64,000 nucleotides of DNA, taken from contig NZ_CADIKB010000027.1 in assembly GCF_902859825.1 (NCBI RefSeq), forward strand, positions 34,387 to 98,386, in the 5' to 3' direction. Positions 43,293-51,444 of the stretch are shown here, one piece after another. The notes under the pieces are model-generated. The model searched no databases. It had not been told where the DNA came from and saw only the letters and a program-made list of their open reading frames with translations. Position numbers and translations under genes: made by a program. This stretch comes from Paraburkholderia phenoliruptrix (GTDB taxonomy: Bacteria; Pseudomonadota; Gammaproteobacteria; Burkholderiales; Burkholderiaceae). Numbering within the stretch: the first letter of the stretch is position 1; every line of letters begins with the position of its first letter.

Positions 43293-44255
43293 TTACTGCG
43301 CCGCGCCGCTCGTCGTGCCCGACGCGAGGCCCGCTCCGCGAACCTTCGCGATCGCGGCGCTCGCCGCCGCGCGATCCGCGAACGGTCCGGCGCGCAATAG
43401 CGTGAGCGTCGTGCCGTCAGCCTGCTTCCGATGTTCGATATATGCGGGCACACCGGCCGCTTTCAACTTGCTGGCCCAATTACGTGCATTCGCTTCGTTG
43501 GCGAAAGCGCCCAATTGCACGGCAAAACGGCTGCCCGGCGGCGACGCGGGCGTGCCCGAATTGGCGTCAGCGCTCGCGGCAACGCTGGTTTCGTCCGCAG
43601 ACGGCGCTGCGGCCGTTGCATTGCTGTGGGCGGCCGGTTTATTCGCGGGCTTGGCTGCCACCGCCGGGGCCGCCGGCGTGGCGGGCGTGGGCGTGGGTGA
43701 GGCGTTGGCGGCCACGGCCGGCGGTTGCGGTTTGCCAGCGGGCTTCGCGGCGGCCGTCGAATTCGTGTTGGCCTGGGCTTGCTGCTTAGCGTCCTGCCGG
43801 TCCTGCTGGATAGCGCCGCTCACGGCGCCGGACTGCGCCTGCGCGCCCATCCTGGCAGGCGCGAGACTGGAAGCTGCGAGCGCGGCGTCGGGCGCGGGAT
43901 TATCCGGCGCGACGCCCGCCTGCGTGTCGACCTCGTGCTTCGTCAGCCTGGGCGCGGGGCGGCTCGGAATGTCGATGGAAATGTCGTCGGTAACGGGCTT
44001 CGGGTGCGAGTCGAGCACCATGGGCAGCACGACCACCGCGGCCACGACCATGGCGATCGCCCCGACCAGCCGGCGCCGCGCGCGCTGTTTTTCCGGCAAC
44101 GTAGGGTCGAGCAGCATCGCATCGGCGTCGACGGTGCGCTCCGTGCGGCGGGTCCGCCGCTCCACGCGCTCGCTACGGGCGGCCCGGGTGGAACTGGTGT
44201 TTGCGCCGCGCCGGCTGGGCGCGTCGTCTTTCTTGCCGAACGAGAAAATTCCCAT
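43293..44255 (-). CDS. SPOR-domain cell-division-type protein (DedD-like)
   Basis: A 320-residue bitopic protein: a basic cytoplasmic N-terminus (~1-62), one membrane segment (GAIAMVVAAVVVLPMVL, ~65-81), a long Ala/Pro/Thr-rich periplasmic linker (~100-240) and a C-terminal SPOR domain (FAVQLGAFANEANARNWASKL...LLRAGPFADRAAASAAI). SPOR domains bind denuded peptidoglycan at the septum. Position between folC and cvpA matches DedD of other proteobacteria, but the linker is poorly conserved, so I leave the symbol empty. Confidence 0.85.
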   Translation of the reverse strand: MGIFSFGKKDDAPSRRGANTSSTRAARSERVERRTRRTERTVDADAMLLDPTLPEKQRARRRLVGAIAMVVAAVVVLPMVLDSHPKPVTDDISIDIPSRPAPRLTKHEVDTQAGVAPDNPAPDAALAASSLAPARMGAQAQSGAVSGAIQQDRQDAKQQAQANTNSTAAAKPAGKPQPPAVAANASPTPTPATPAAPAVAAKPANKPAAHSNATAAAPSADETSVAASADANSGTPASPPGSRFAVQLGAFANEANARNWASKLKAAGVPAYIEHRKQADGTTLTLLRAGPFADRAAASAAIAKVRGAGLASGTTSGAAQ

Positions 44256-44284
44256 GAATCGCTTGGTTCGAGCGTGGCGCCCGT

Positions 44285-45595
44285 TCAGTGTTGCTGCGAT
44301 TTACGGTAGGCCATAACGCCCGCTACCGTATAGAAACTGCCGAAAACCACAATTCTATCATTCTCTGACGCCCGTTTTAGCGCATCTTGGTACGCCTCGG
44401 CCGGCGTCGCATAGCGCGTCACGCTGCTGTCGGTACTGTCTTCCACGCCCTGCTCGCGCAACGCGGCTTCGAGCTGTTCCGCCGATGCCGCGCGCGGCGT
44501 CGGCAGATCGGTCACGCACCAGTGATCGATTTCGCCCTTCAGATGCTGGAGCACGCCGGCAATGTCCTTGTCGCCCATCATTCCGAACACGCCGTAGGTG
44601 TAGGGGAAAAAACCCATATTGCCGAGGTTCTGGCCGAGCACGGCCGCCGCGTGCGGATTGTGACCGACGTCCAGCACGACCGCCGGCTTGCCCGGCAGCA
44701 CCTGGAAGCGGCCCGGCAATTCGACATTGGCGAGGCCGAGCCGGATATCCTGCGCCGACACCGGCAAACGGTCGCGCAACGCTTCCAGACCGGCGAGAGC
44801 AGCCGACGTGTTGATCAATTGATTCGCGCCGCGCAACGCCGGGTAGGCGAGTGCCGAGCGCCGCAGCGTCGGGCCGACGTAGCTCCACTGCTGGCGCTCG
44901 CTGCCGGCCTGGCCTTCGTAGCGGAAATCGCGGCCGAACAGCCACAATTCGGCGCCGATCTGCTCCGCATAGTCGATCAGCGTCTGCGGCGGCACCGGGT
45001 CCGCGCAGATGGCGGGCTTGCCGGCGCGGAAAATGCCGGCCTTCTCCAGCGCGATTTTCTCGCGCGTATCGCCGAGATATTCGGTGTGATCGATGTCGAT
45101 GCTGGTGATGATCGCGCAGTCGGTGTCGAGAATGTTCACCGCGTCGAGGCGCCCGCCCAGGCCGACTTCGAAAATCACGGCGTCCAGTCCGCGCGACGCG
45201 AAGAGGCTCATGATCGCGAGCGTCGTAAATTCAAAATAAGTCAGCGAGACCGGCTGGGCGAGGCTCAATCGCGCGGCCTCGACTTTCTCGAAGTGCGGCA
45301 GCAGTTCGGCGTCGGTTGCCATCTGGCCGTTGATCCGCGCGCGCTCATTGAACGCCAGCAGATGCGGCGAAGTATGACAACCCACGGTGAACCCGGCGCG
45401 CAGCAGGATCGACTCGAGAATCGCGCACGTCGAACCCTTGCCGTTCGTCCCGCCCACGGTGATGACCGGGCACGCAAACGACAGCTGCATTGCGTCGCGC
45501 ACCTGGCTGATACGCGCGAGACCCATGTCGATGCCGACCGGATGCGCGGATTCGAGATGCGTGAGCCACGCGTCGAGGGTGGGGAATGTGGTCAT
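44285..45595 (-). CDS. folC: Bifunctional folylpolyglutamate synthase / dihydrofolate synthase
   Basis: A 436-residue Mur-ligase-type enzyme that adds glutamate to dihydropteroate and to folates. The ATP loop GGTNGKGSTCAILES (near 49-63) and VVLDVGHNPHAA (near 305-316) are present. It follows accD in the conserved accD-folC-SPOR-cvpA-purF order, but after a 279-bp gap rather than in tight coupling. A GATAAT at 45675-45680 on its strand is a possible -10 of its own promoter. Confidence 0.94.
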   Translation of the reverse strand: MTTFPTLDAWLTHLESAHPVGIDMGLARISQVRDAMQLSFACPVITVGGTNGKGSTCAILESILLRAGFTVGCHTSPHLLAFNERARINGQMATDAELLPHFEKVEAARLSLAQPVSLTYFEFTTLAIMSLFASRGLDAVIFEVGLGGRLDAVNILDTDCAIITSIDIDHTEYLGDTREKIALEKAGIFRAGKPAICADPVPPQTLIDYAEQIGAELWLFGRDFRYEGQAGSERQQWSYVGPTLRRSALAYPALRGANQLINTSAALAGLEALRDRLPVSAQDIRLGLANVELPGRFQVLPGKPAVVLDVGHNPHAAAVLGQNLGNMGFFPYTYGVFGMMGDKDIAGVLQHLKGEIDHWCVTDLPTPRAASAEQLEAALREQGVEDSTDSSVTRYATPAEAYQDALKRASENDRIVVFGSFYTVAGVMAYRKSQQH

Positions 45596-45874
45596 CGGAT
45601 GAATCGCGAGTCAATCATTGAGCGGTATGGCAAACATGCGCGGGATGACGCCTCGCGCACTATGTGAGACCGTGATTATCCCGGAAATGACGGCGCGCCG
45701 CTTGATTGCTCATGCGGCGCGCTGATTTGTGGGGATTTTTTTGACGTGGGCGGCGGTGGGCGCCAAGACCCAGCGCTGGCCGCGCGCCGGCGGGGCGCGC
45801 CGCTCTGCACGATGCCCGGCGCGGCGCAATGCCGGGCGCGATGGCGGCTTTGGCGGCTTGGGCGGCTAGACGAC

Positions 45875-46747
<873 letters not shown>

Positions 46748-46773
46748 AGGAAATCCTTCTCGGGTCAACGGTT

Positions 46774-46799
46774 GCACAAACGGCGGGACGAACCCGCCG
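46774..46799 (-). terminator. Short stem-loop between trpA and accD
   Basis: CGGCGGG-ttcgt-CCCGCCG (minus strand) is a perfect 7-bp stem followed by TTTGTG. It resembles a weak intrinsic terminator and may partly uncouple accD from the trp genes. Confidence 0.45.
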
Positions 46800-46826
46800 C
46801 TCGCACGACAGACGACAAAATGACTG

Positions 46827-47639
46827 TTATCGGGCAGTCGCGACGCTATCGAGCGCCTCGCGCACCTCGGCGACGAAACGCCTCAGCGTCTCGGCGGCGG
46901 TGTCGGGGGCCGCCTGCTCGAGCAATTGCACGATACGGCTGCCGATCACCACCGCGTCGGAAACTTCGGCCACGAGACGCGCCGTTTCCGCGTCACGAAT
47001 GCCAAAACCGACGCCGACCGGCAAGGGCACGCGCGACTTGATGGCCGGGATTTTACTCGCGATGCTGGAAACGTCCAGATTTGCCGCGCCGGTCACACCT
47101 TTTAGCGACACGTAGTAGACGTAACCGCTCGCGATCTTGCCGACTTCTGCAATACGCTCGTCGGTCGACGTGGGTGCCAGCAGAAAGATCGGATCGATCC
47201 CGGCGGAACGCATCTTTTCCGCGAAGTTAGCGCATTCTTCCGGCGGATAGTCCACCACCAGCACGCCGTCGACGCCCGCTTCCCTCGCCGCCTCGGCAAA
47301 GGCTTCGGCGCCCATGCGCTCGATCGGATTGGCGTAGCCCATCAGCACGACCGGCGTGGTTTGGTTGGTTTCGCGGAACCGCTTGACGTCGGCGAGCACG
47401 TGACGCAAGGACACGCCGTGCGCCAATGCGCGTTCCGACGACTGCTGGATTACGGGGCCGTCGGCCATGGGGTCCGAAAACGGCACGCCGAGTTCGATGA
47501 CGTCCGCGCCGCCAGCGGCGAGCGCGTGCATGAATTCGACGGTACGCGCCGGGTCCGGGTCGCCGGCCGTCATGAAAGGAATCAGGCCTTTTTTGCCCTG
47601 CTCGGACAACGCAGCAAACGTGTTTTTGATACGGGACAT
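46827..47639 (-). CDS. trpA: Tryptophan synthase alpha subunit
   Basis: A 270-residue TIM-barrel enzyme cleaving indole-glycerol phosphate to indole. The catalytic region VIELGVPFSDPMADGPVIQ (Glu and Asp) and the loop YVSLKGVTGA are intact. It is separated from trpB by a DNA-methyltransferase gene, an arrangement conserved in Burkholderia. It starts at the ATG at 47639. The gap to the methylase is 96 bp and holds no gene. Confidence 0.96.
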   Translation of the reverse strand: MSRIKNTFAALSEQGKKGLIPFMTAGDPDPARTVEFMHALAAGGADVIELGVPFSDPMADGPVIQQSSERALAHGVSLRHVLADVKRFRETNQTTPVVLMGYANPIERMGAEAFAEAAREAGVDGVLVVDYPPEECANFAEKMRSAGIDPIFLLAPTSTDERIAEVGKIASGYVYYVSLKGVTGAANLDVSSIASKIPAIKSRVPLPVGVGFGIRDAETARLVAEVSDAVVIGSRIVQLLEQAAPDTAAETLRRFVAEVREALDSVATAR

Positions 47640-47735
47640 GGAGTTGTTCTCGATTGAGCTACTGCGCTCGGCGCTTCGCGGGTCACTTTATTGCTTCGGT
47701 ATCACACGCGGTTAGGCACGCGGTTTCGCACCCGG

Positions 47736-48647
47736 TCACTGCACTTCGGCCTGCCCGGGCGCTTTGACCTTGACCGGCCGGCGTTTGACAGGCGCGGAGA
47801 CTGCGGCGCTGACGCGTTCCCGCGCTATCGCGCAGTAACTTTCATTGATCTCATAGCCGACGAATTCCCGCTGTTGCCGGGCGCAAGCGACTGCGGTGGT
47901 GCCGCTGCCCATGAAAGGGTCGAGCACGCGGCCGCCCTTCGGACAACTGGCCAGCACCATTCGCTCGACAATCTCCAAAGGCTTTTGCGTAGGATGATCG
48001 ACGCGTTCGGCATGTTGCCGGTGCAGCCTCGACACAGACCAGACGTCCTTCGGATTATAGCCAAGCTCCAGCCACTTGCTCCCTTCGAACAATTTACGCG
48101 AACGCGCCTTCTTCGTGGCGGCATCATACGGGATGCGGACGGGATCCAGGTCGAAGTAATAATCTTTCGACACCGCGAAAAAGCCGATGTTATCGTGCAC
48201 CGAGGTGAACCGGCGCGTGGTTCCACCCATGCTCGGCACGCGCCGGTCCCAGATGATCTCGTTGATCATGAGGAGCCGGGTCTTCAGAAAACTGAAGATT
48301 TCCGGCGCGTACTGCCACGTGCAGAAGATATAAAGCGAGCCCGACGGCTTGAGCTTCGGAATGGCAAGCTCCAGCCAGCCACGCGTCCAGGCGAGGAAAT
48401 CGTCGCCCGTGCGCATATCGGAGTCGTTCCCGTAATCCTTGCCGAGCCCATACGGCGGGTCGCATAGGATGAGGTCGATCGACCCGTCGGGAATATTCGC
48501 TACATCGGTCAGAAAATCGCGGTTCAACAACTGGATGCCCGCGGGCACCTGCGGCAGCAGCAGCGCAGGCGCCTCGGGCGCCAGAAGCTCGCCGGCCGGC
48601 GTCAACTCACTCGCCGCCGGCTGGGGCTCGTCGAACTCGTCGCGCAT
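47736..48647 (-). CDS. Orphan beta-class DNA methyltransferase (N6-adenine/N4-cytosine type)
   Basis: A 303-residue methyltransferase. The catalytic motif IV DPPY (63-66) precedes motif I (DPFMGSGT, 243-250), an order that defines the beta class; DPPY fits N6-adenine methylation. The HPTQKP segment lies just before motif I. No restriction endonuclease is present, so it is an orphan or regulatory methylase. It lies 11 bp after trpB and before trpA, hence is probably co-transcribed with tryptophan genes. From memory, the matching B. cenocepacia gene (BCAM0992) is reported to be a regulatory orphan methylase with a GTWWAC-type site; I cannot verify that here. The ATG at 48647 is the first start outside trpB. 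Confidence 0.85.
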   Translation of the reverse strand: MRDEFDEPQPAASELTPAGELLAPEAPALLLPQVPAGIQLLNRDFLTDVANIPDGSIDLILCDPPYGLGKDYGNDSDMRTGDDFLAWTRGWLELAIPKLKPSGSLYIFCTWQYAPEIFSFLKTRLLMINEIIWDRRVPSMGGTTRRFTSVHDNIGFFAVSKDYYFDLDPVRIPYDAATKKARSRKLFEGSKWLELGYNPKDVWSVSRLHRQHAERVDHPTQKPLEIVERMVLASCPKGGRVLDPFMGSGTTAVACARQQREFVGYEINESYCAIARERVSAAVSAPVKRRPVKVKAPGQAEVQ

Positions 48648-48658
48648 CTCGGCGGCGC

Positions 48659-49852
48659 TCAGAACTGAATGCCCGATCGCTCGGCGACCGTATGCATGTC
48701 CTTGTCGCCGCGGCCGGACAGGTTCACCAGCAAGTGCTTGTCCTTCCCGAGCGTGGGCGCGAGCTTCGTCGCGTACGCGAGCGCGTGGCTCGACTCCAGC
48801 GCGGGAATGATGCCCTCGATGCGGCAGCAGTCGTGGAACGCCTTGAGCGCCTCTTCGTCGGTGATGCCGACGTATTGCGCGCGGTTGCTCTCTTTTAGCC
48901 ACGCGTGCTCGGGCCCGACGCCGGGATAGTCGAGGCCCGCCGACACCGAATGCGTCTCGATGATCTGGCCGTTCTCGTCCTGCAGCAGGTACGTGCGGTT
49001 GCCGTGCAGCACACCCGGGCTGCCGCCGATCAGCGACGCCGCGTGGCGCCCCGACTCGATGCCGTCGCCGGCCGCTTCCACGCCGATCAACTGCACCGAA
49101 CTATCGTCGATGTACGGATAAAAGATACCCATCGCATTGGATCCGCCGCCCACGCACGCAATCACCGCGTCCGGCTGTCGTCCGATTAGCTCAGGCATCT
49201 GCACCTTGCATTCATCGCCGATTACGCGCTGGAAGTCGCGCACCATCATCGGATACGGATGCGGCCCAGCCACGGTCCCGATAATGTAGAAAGTGTTTTC
49301 GACGTTGGTCACCCAATCGCGCATGGCCTCGTTCAGCGCGTCTTTCAGCGTGCGCGAGCCGGATTCAACCGGCACGACCGTGGCGCCGAGCAGCTTCATC
49401 CGGTAGACGTTGGCAGCCTGGCGGCGCACGTCTTCGGCGCCCATGTAGACCACGCATTCCATGCCGAAGCGCGCCGCGATGGTGGCCGTGGCCACGCCGT
49501 GCTGCCCGGCGCCCGTTTCCGCGATGACGCGCGGCTTGCCCATGCGCTTGGCGAGCAGCGCCTGGCCGATCACGTTATTGATCTTGTGCGCGCCGGTGTG
49601 GTTCAAGTCTTCGCGCTTCAGAAAAATCTGCGCGCCGCCGAGCAGTTCACTCCAGCGCTGAGCGTGGTAAATCGGCGAAGGCCGGCCGACGAAGTACTTC
49701 AGTTCGCGCTCGTACTCGGCGATAAACCCGGCATCTTTAGAGAATTTTTCGTAGGCGGCACGCAGCTCGTCGAGTGCGTGAACCAGCGTTTCAGCGACGA
49801 ACACGCCGCCAAACTGGCCGAAATGGCCTCTTTCGTCAGGCAAGTTATACAT
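48659..49852 (-). CDS. trpB: Tryptophan synthase beta subunit
   Basis: A 397-residue PLP enzyme condensing indole with serine. The PLP lysine lies in NHTGAHKINNVIGQ, and the phosphate-binding loop is GGGSNAMGIF. The ATG at 49852 follows AAAGAG with 8-base spacing; a GTG at 49861 is too close to that site. It is 54 bp after trpF, with an imperfect GC-rich hairpin between them, and 11 bp before the methylase. Confidence 0.96.
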   Translation of the reverse strand: MYNLPDERGHFGQFGGVFVAETLVHALDELRAAYEKFSKDAGFIAEYERELKYFVGRPSPIYHAQRWSELLGGAQIFLKREDLNHTGAHKINNVIGQALLAKRMGKPRVIAETGAGQHGVATATIAARFGMECVVYMGAEDVRRQAANVYRMKLLGATVVPVESGSRTLKDALNEAMRDWVTNVENTFYIIGTVAGPHPYPMMVRDFQRVIGDECKVQMPELIGRQPDAVIACVGGGSNAMGIFYPYIDDSSVQLIGVEAAGDGIESGRHAASLIGGSPGVLHGNRTYLLQDENGQIIETHSVSAGLDYPGVGPEHAWLKESNRAQYVGITDEEALKAFHDCCRIEGIIPALESSHALAYATKLAPTLGKDKHLLVNLSGRGDKDMHTVAERSGIQF

Positions 49853-49869
49853 GTGGATCACTCTTTCGT

Positions 49870-49900
49870 GGCGCGCGGCGCGCTCATGGAGCGCCGCGCC
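49870..49900 (-). other. GC-rich hairpin between trpF and trpB
   Basis: An imperfect inverted repeat (GCGCGCTC / GAGCGCCGCGCC core) occupies most of the 54-bp gap. It has no T-run. It may tune relative expression or mRNA stability; no attenuator peptide is seen. Confidence 0.3.
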
Positions 49901-49906
49901 GCGGAA

Positions 49907-50635
49907 TCATCCGGCGTCCGCCGCGCGCACCGCGCGTACGAACGCCGCCATCCGGGCGTGATCTTTCACGCCCTTGGCGCCCGGCACTTCGATGCCGCTC
50001 GAGACATCGACCGCGTACGGGCGCACGCGATGGATCGCATCACTGACGTTTTGCGCGTTCAACCCACCACTCAAAACGGCCCGACGCGCGAGCTCTGCTG
50101 GAATAAGTGACCAATCGAAAACCTTCCCGCCGCCGCCATAGCCTTCGACATGCGTGTCGAATAGAAAGCCATTGGCGCCTGAATAGTTGAGAGCCGATTT
50201 TACCAAATCGGCCGATTGAGTATCCGCCGCCACGCGCAGCGCGCGCAACCAAGGCAAACCCGCAATGCCGGCGAGCGATTCGCACTGGTCCGCCGTCTCG
50301 TCGCCGTGAAACTGCAACAGCGAAAGCCCGACGTTGCTGACCACTTCGCGCACCCAGTCCGGCGAGGGATTCACGAACAAACCGACCACCGACACGAACG
50401 GCGGCACATCCTGCACCAGTTCCACGGCCTGTGCGATGCTCACCGAGCGCGGGCTCGGCGGATAGAACACAAGGCCGATGGCGTCGGCGCCGAGGCCGAT
50501 GGCGTGCTCCACGTCGGCCGGTTTCGACAGGCCGCACAGTTTGATCCGCGTGCGCCGCGGCGCCGCCTGCAAGTCGCCGCCGGCGGCCACGGTTGATGCG
50601 GATTTTTCAGTGACGAAGTTGTCAGTCGAACTCAT
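49907..50635 (-). CDS. trpF: Phosphoribosylanthranilate isomerase
   Basis: A 242-residue TIM-barrel enzyme of tryptophan synthesis. Family motifs are RIKLCGLSKPADVEHAI (catalytic Cys), LQFHGDE and the C-terminal AVDVSSGIEVPGAKG. The first ~38 residues are a variable, non-core extension. Its ATG overlaps the truA stop (ATGA), so trpF is translationally coupled to truA. That links a tRNA-modification gene to tryptophan genes, as in Pseudomonas. Confidence 0.95.
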   Translation of the reverse strand: MSSTDNFVTEKSASTVAAGGDLQAAPRRTRIKLCGLSKPADVEHAIGLGADAIGLVFYPPSPRSVSIAQAVELVQDVPPFVSVVGLFVNPSPDWVREVVSNVGLSLLQFHGDETADQCESLAGIAGLPWLRALRVAADTQSADLVKSALNYSGANGFLFDTHVEGYGGGGKVFDWSLIPAELARRAVLSGGLNAQNVSDAIHRVRPYAVDVSSGIEVPGAKGVKDHARMAAFVRAVRAADAG

Positions 50636-51444
50636 GTCTGGCTCTGCTCGTTCCATAGGGTGCTCCACGGCACACTGCCGGTCTGCGGCGCGGGCACAGC
50701 AAAGTGCTCAGGATAGCCCACCTGCGCGAGATACAAGCCGTCCGGCATGAACGTCGGCGCGGCCCATTCGCGGTCGCGGCCTTCGAGCACTTCCGCCATC
50801 CACTGCACCGGGCGGCGTCCCTTGCCGATGTACACCAGACATCCCATCACATTGCGCACCATGTGGTGCAGGAATGCGTTGGCCCGGAAACGGAAGTGGA
50901 CGAAGTCGCCCTGCTGTTGAATGTCGATCTGATACAGATGCTTGACCGGCGTTTTCGCTTGGCATTGCGACGAGCGAAACGCCGAAAAGTCGTGTTCGCC
51001 GATTAAATGCACCGCAGCTTCCCGCATCGCGTCGATATCCAGCGGCGCGTGCACCCAGCCGGCGCGCGCCGCGAGCATCGGCGAACGCACCGGATGCACG
51101 TACAGCACATAGTAATAAGTGCGCTCGAAGGCCGAAAACCGCGCGTGGAACGCTTCGGGCATCGGCTTCGCCCATTGGACGGAGACGGTTTTCGGCAAAA
51201 ACGAATTCGTGCCGCGCACCCATGAGATGTCGGCCCGCTCCAGCTCCGTGTCGAAATGCACGACCTGGCCGAGGCCGTGCACACCCGTATCCGTCCGACC
51301 CGCGACGACGGTCGGCACCGGCGTCTGCGCAAATTCGCGCAGGGCCCGCTCGAGCTCGTCCTGAACCGTGTTGCCGTGCGGCTGCGACTGCCACCCGCAG
51401 AACGCCGACCCGTCGTACTGAACGCCTAGCGCAATCCGCTTCAC
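50632..51444 (-). CDS. truA: tRNA pseudouridine(38-40) synthase
   Basis: A 270-residue enzyme modifying the anticodon arm of tRNAs. The catalytic Asp is in AGRTDTGVHGLGQVVHF (near residue 53). The N-terminus MKRIALGVQYDGSAFCGWQ is typical. It starts with GTG, which overlaps the fimV stop codon by four bases, and its own stop overlaps the trpF ATG, so fimV-truA-trpF form a coupled chain. Confidence 0.95.
   Translation of the reverse strand: MKRIALGVQYDGSAFCGWQSQPHGNTVQDELERALREFAQTPVPTVVAGRTDTGVHGLGQVVHFDTELERADISWVRGTNSFLPKTVSVQWAKPMPEAFHARFSAFERTYYYVLYVHPVRSPMLAARAGWVHAPLDIDAMREAAVHLIGEHDFSAFRSSQCQAKTPVKHLYQIDIQQQGDFVHFRFRANAFLHHMVRNVMGCLVYIGKGRRPVQWMAEVLEGRDREWAAPTFMPDGLYLAQVGYPEHFAVPAPQTGSVPWSTLWNEQSQT

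Noticed and set aside
45814..45837. GCCCGGC/GCCGGGC dyad after accD
   Set aside because: Only a 7-bp stem in very GC-rich sequence with no T-run on either strand.
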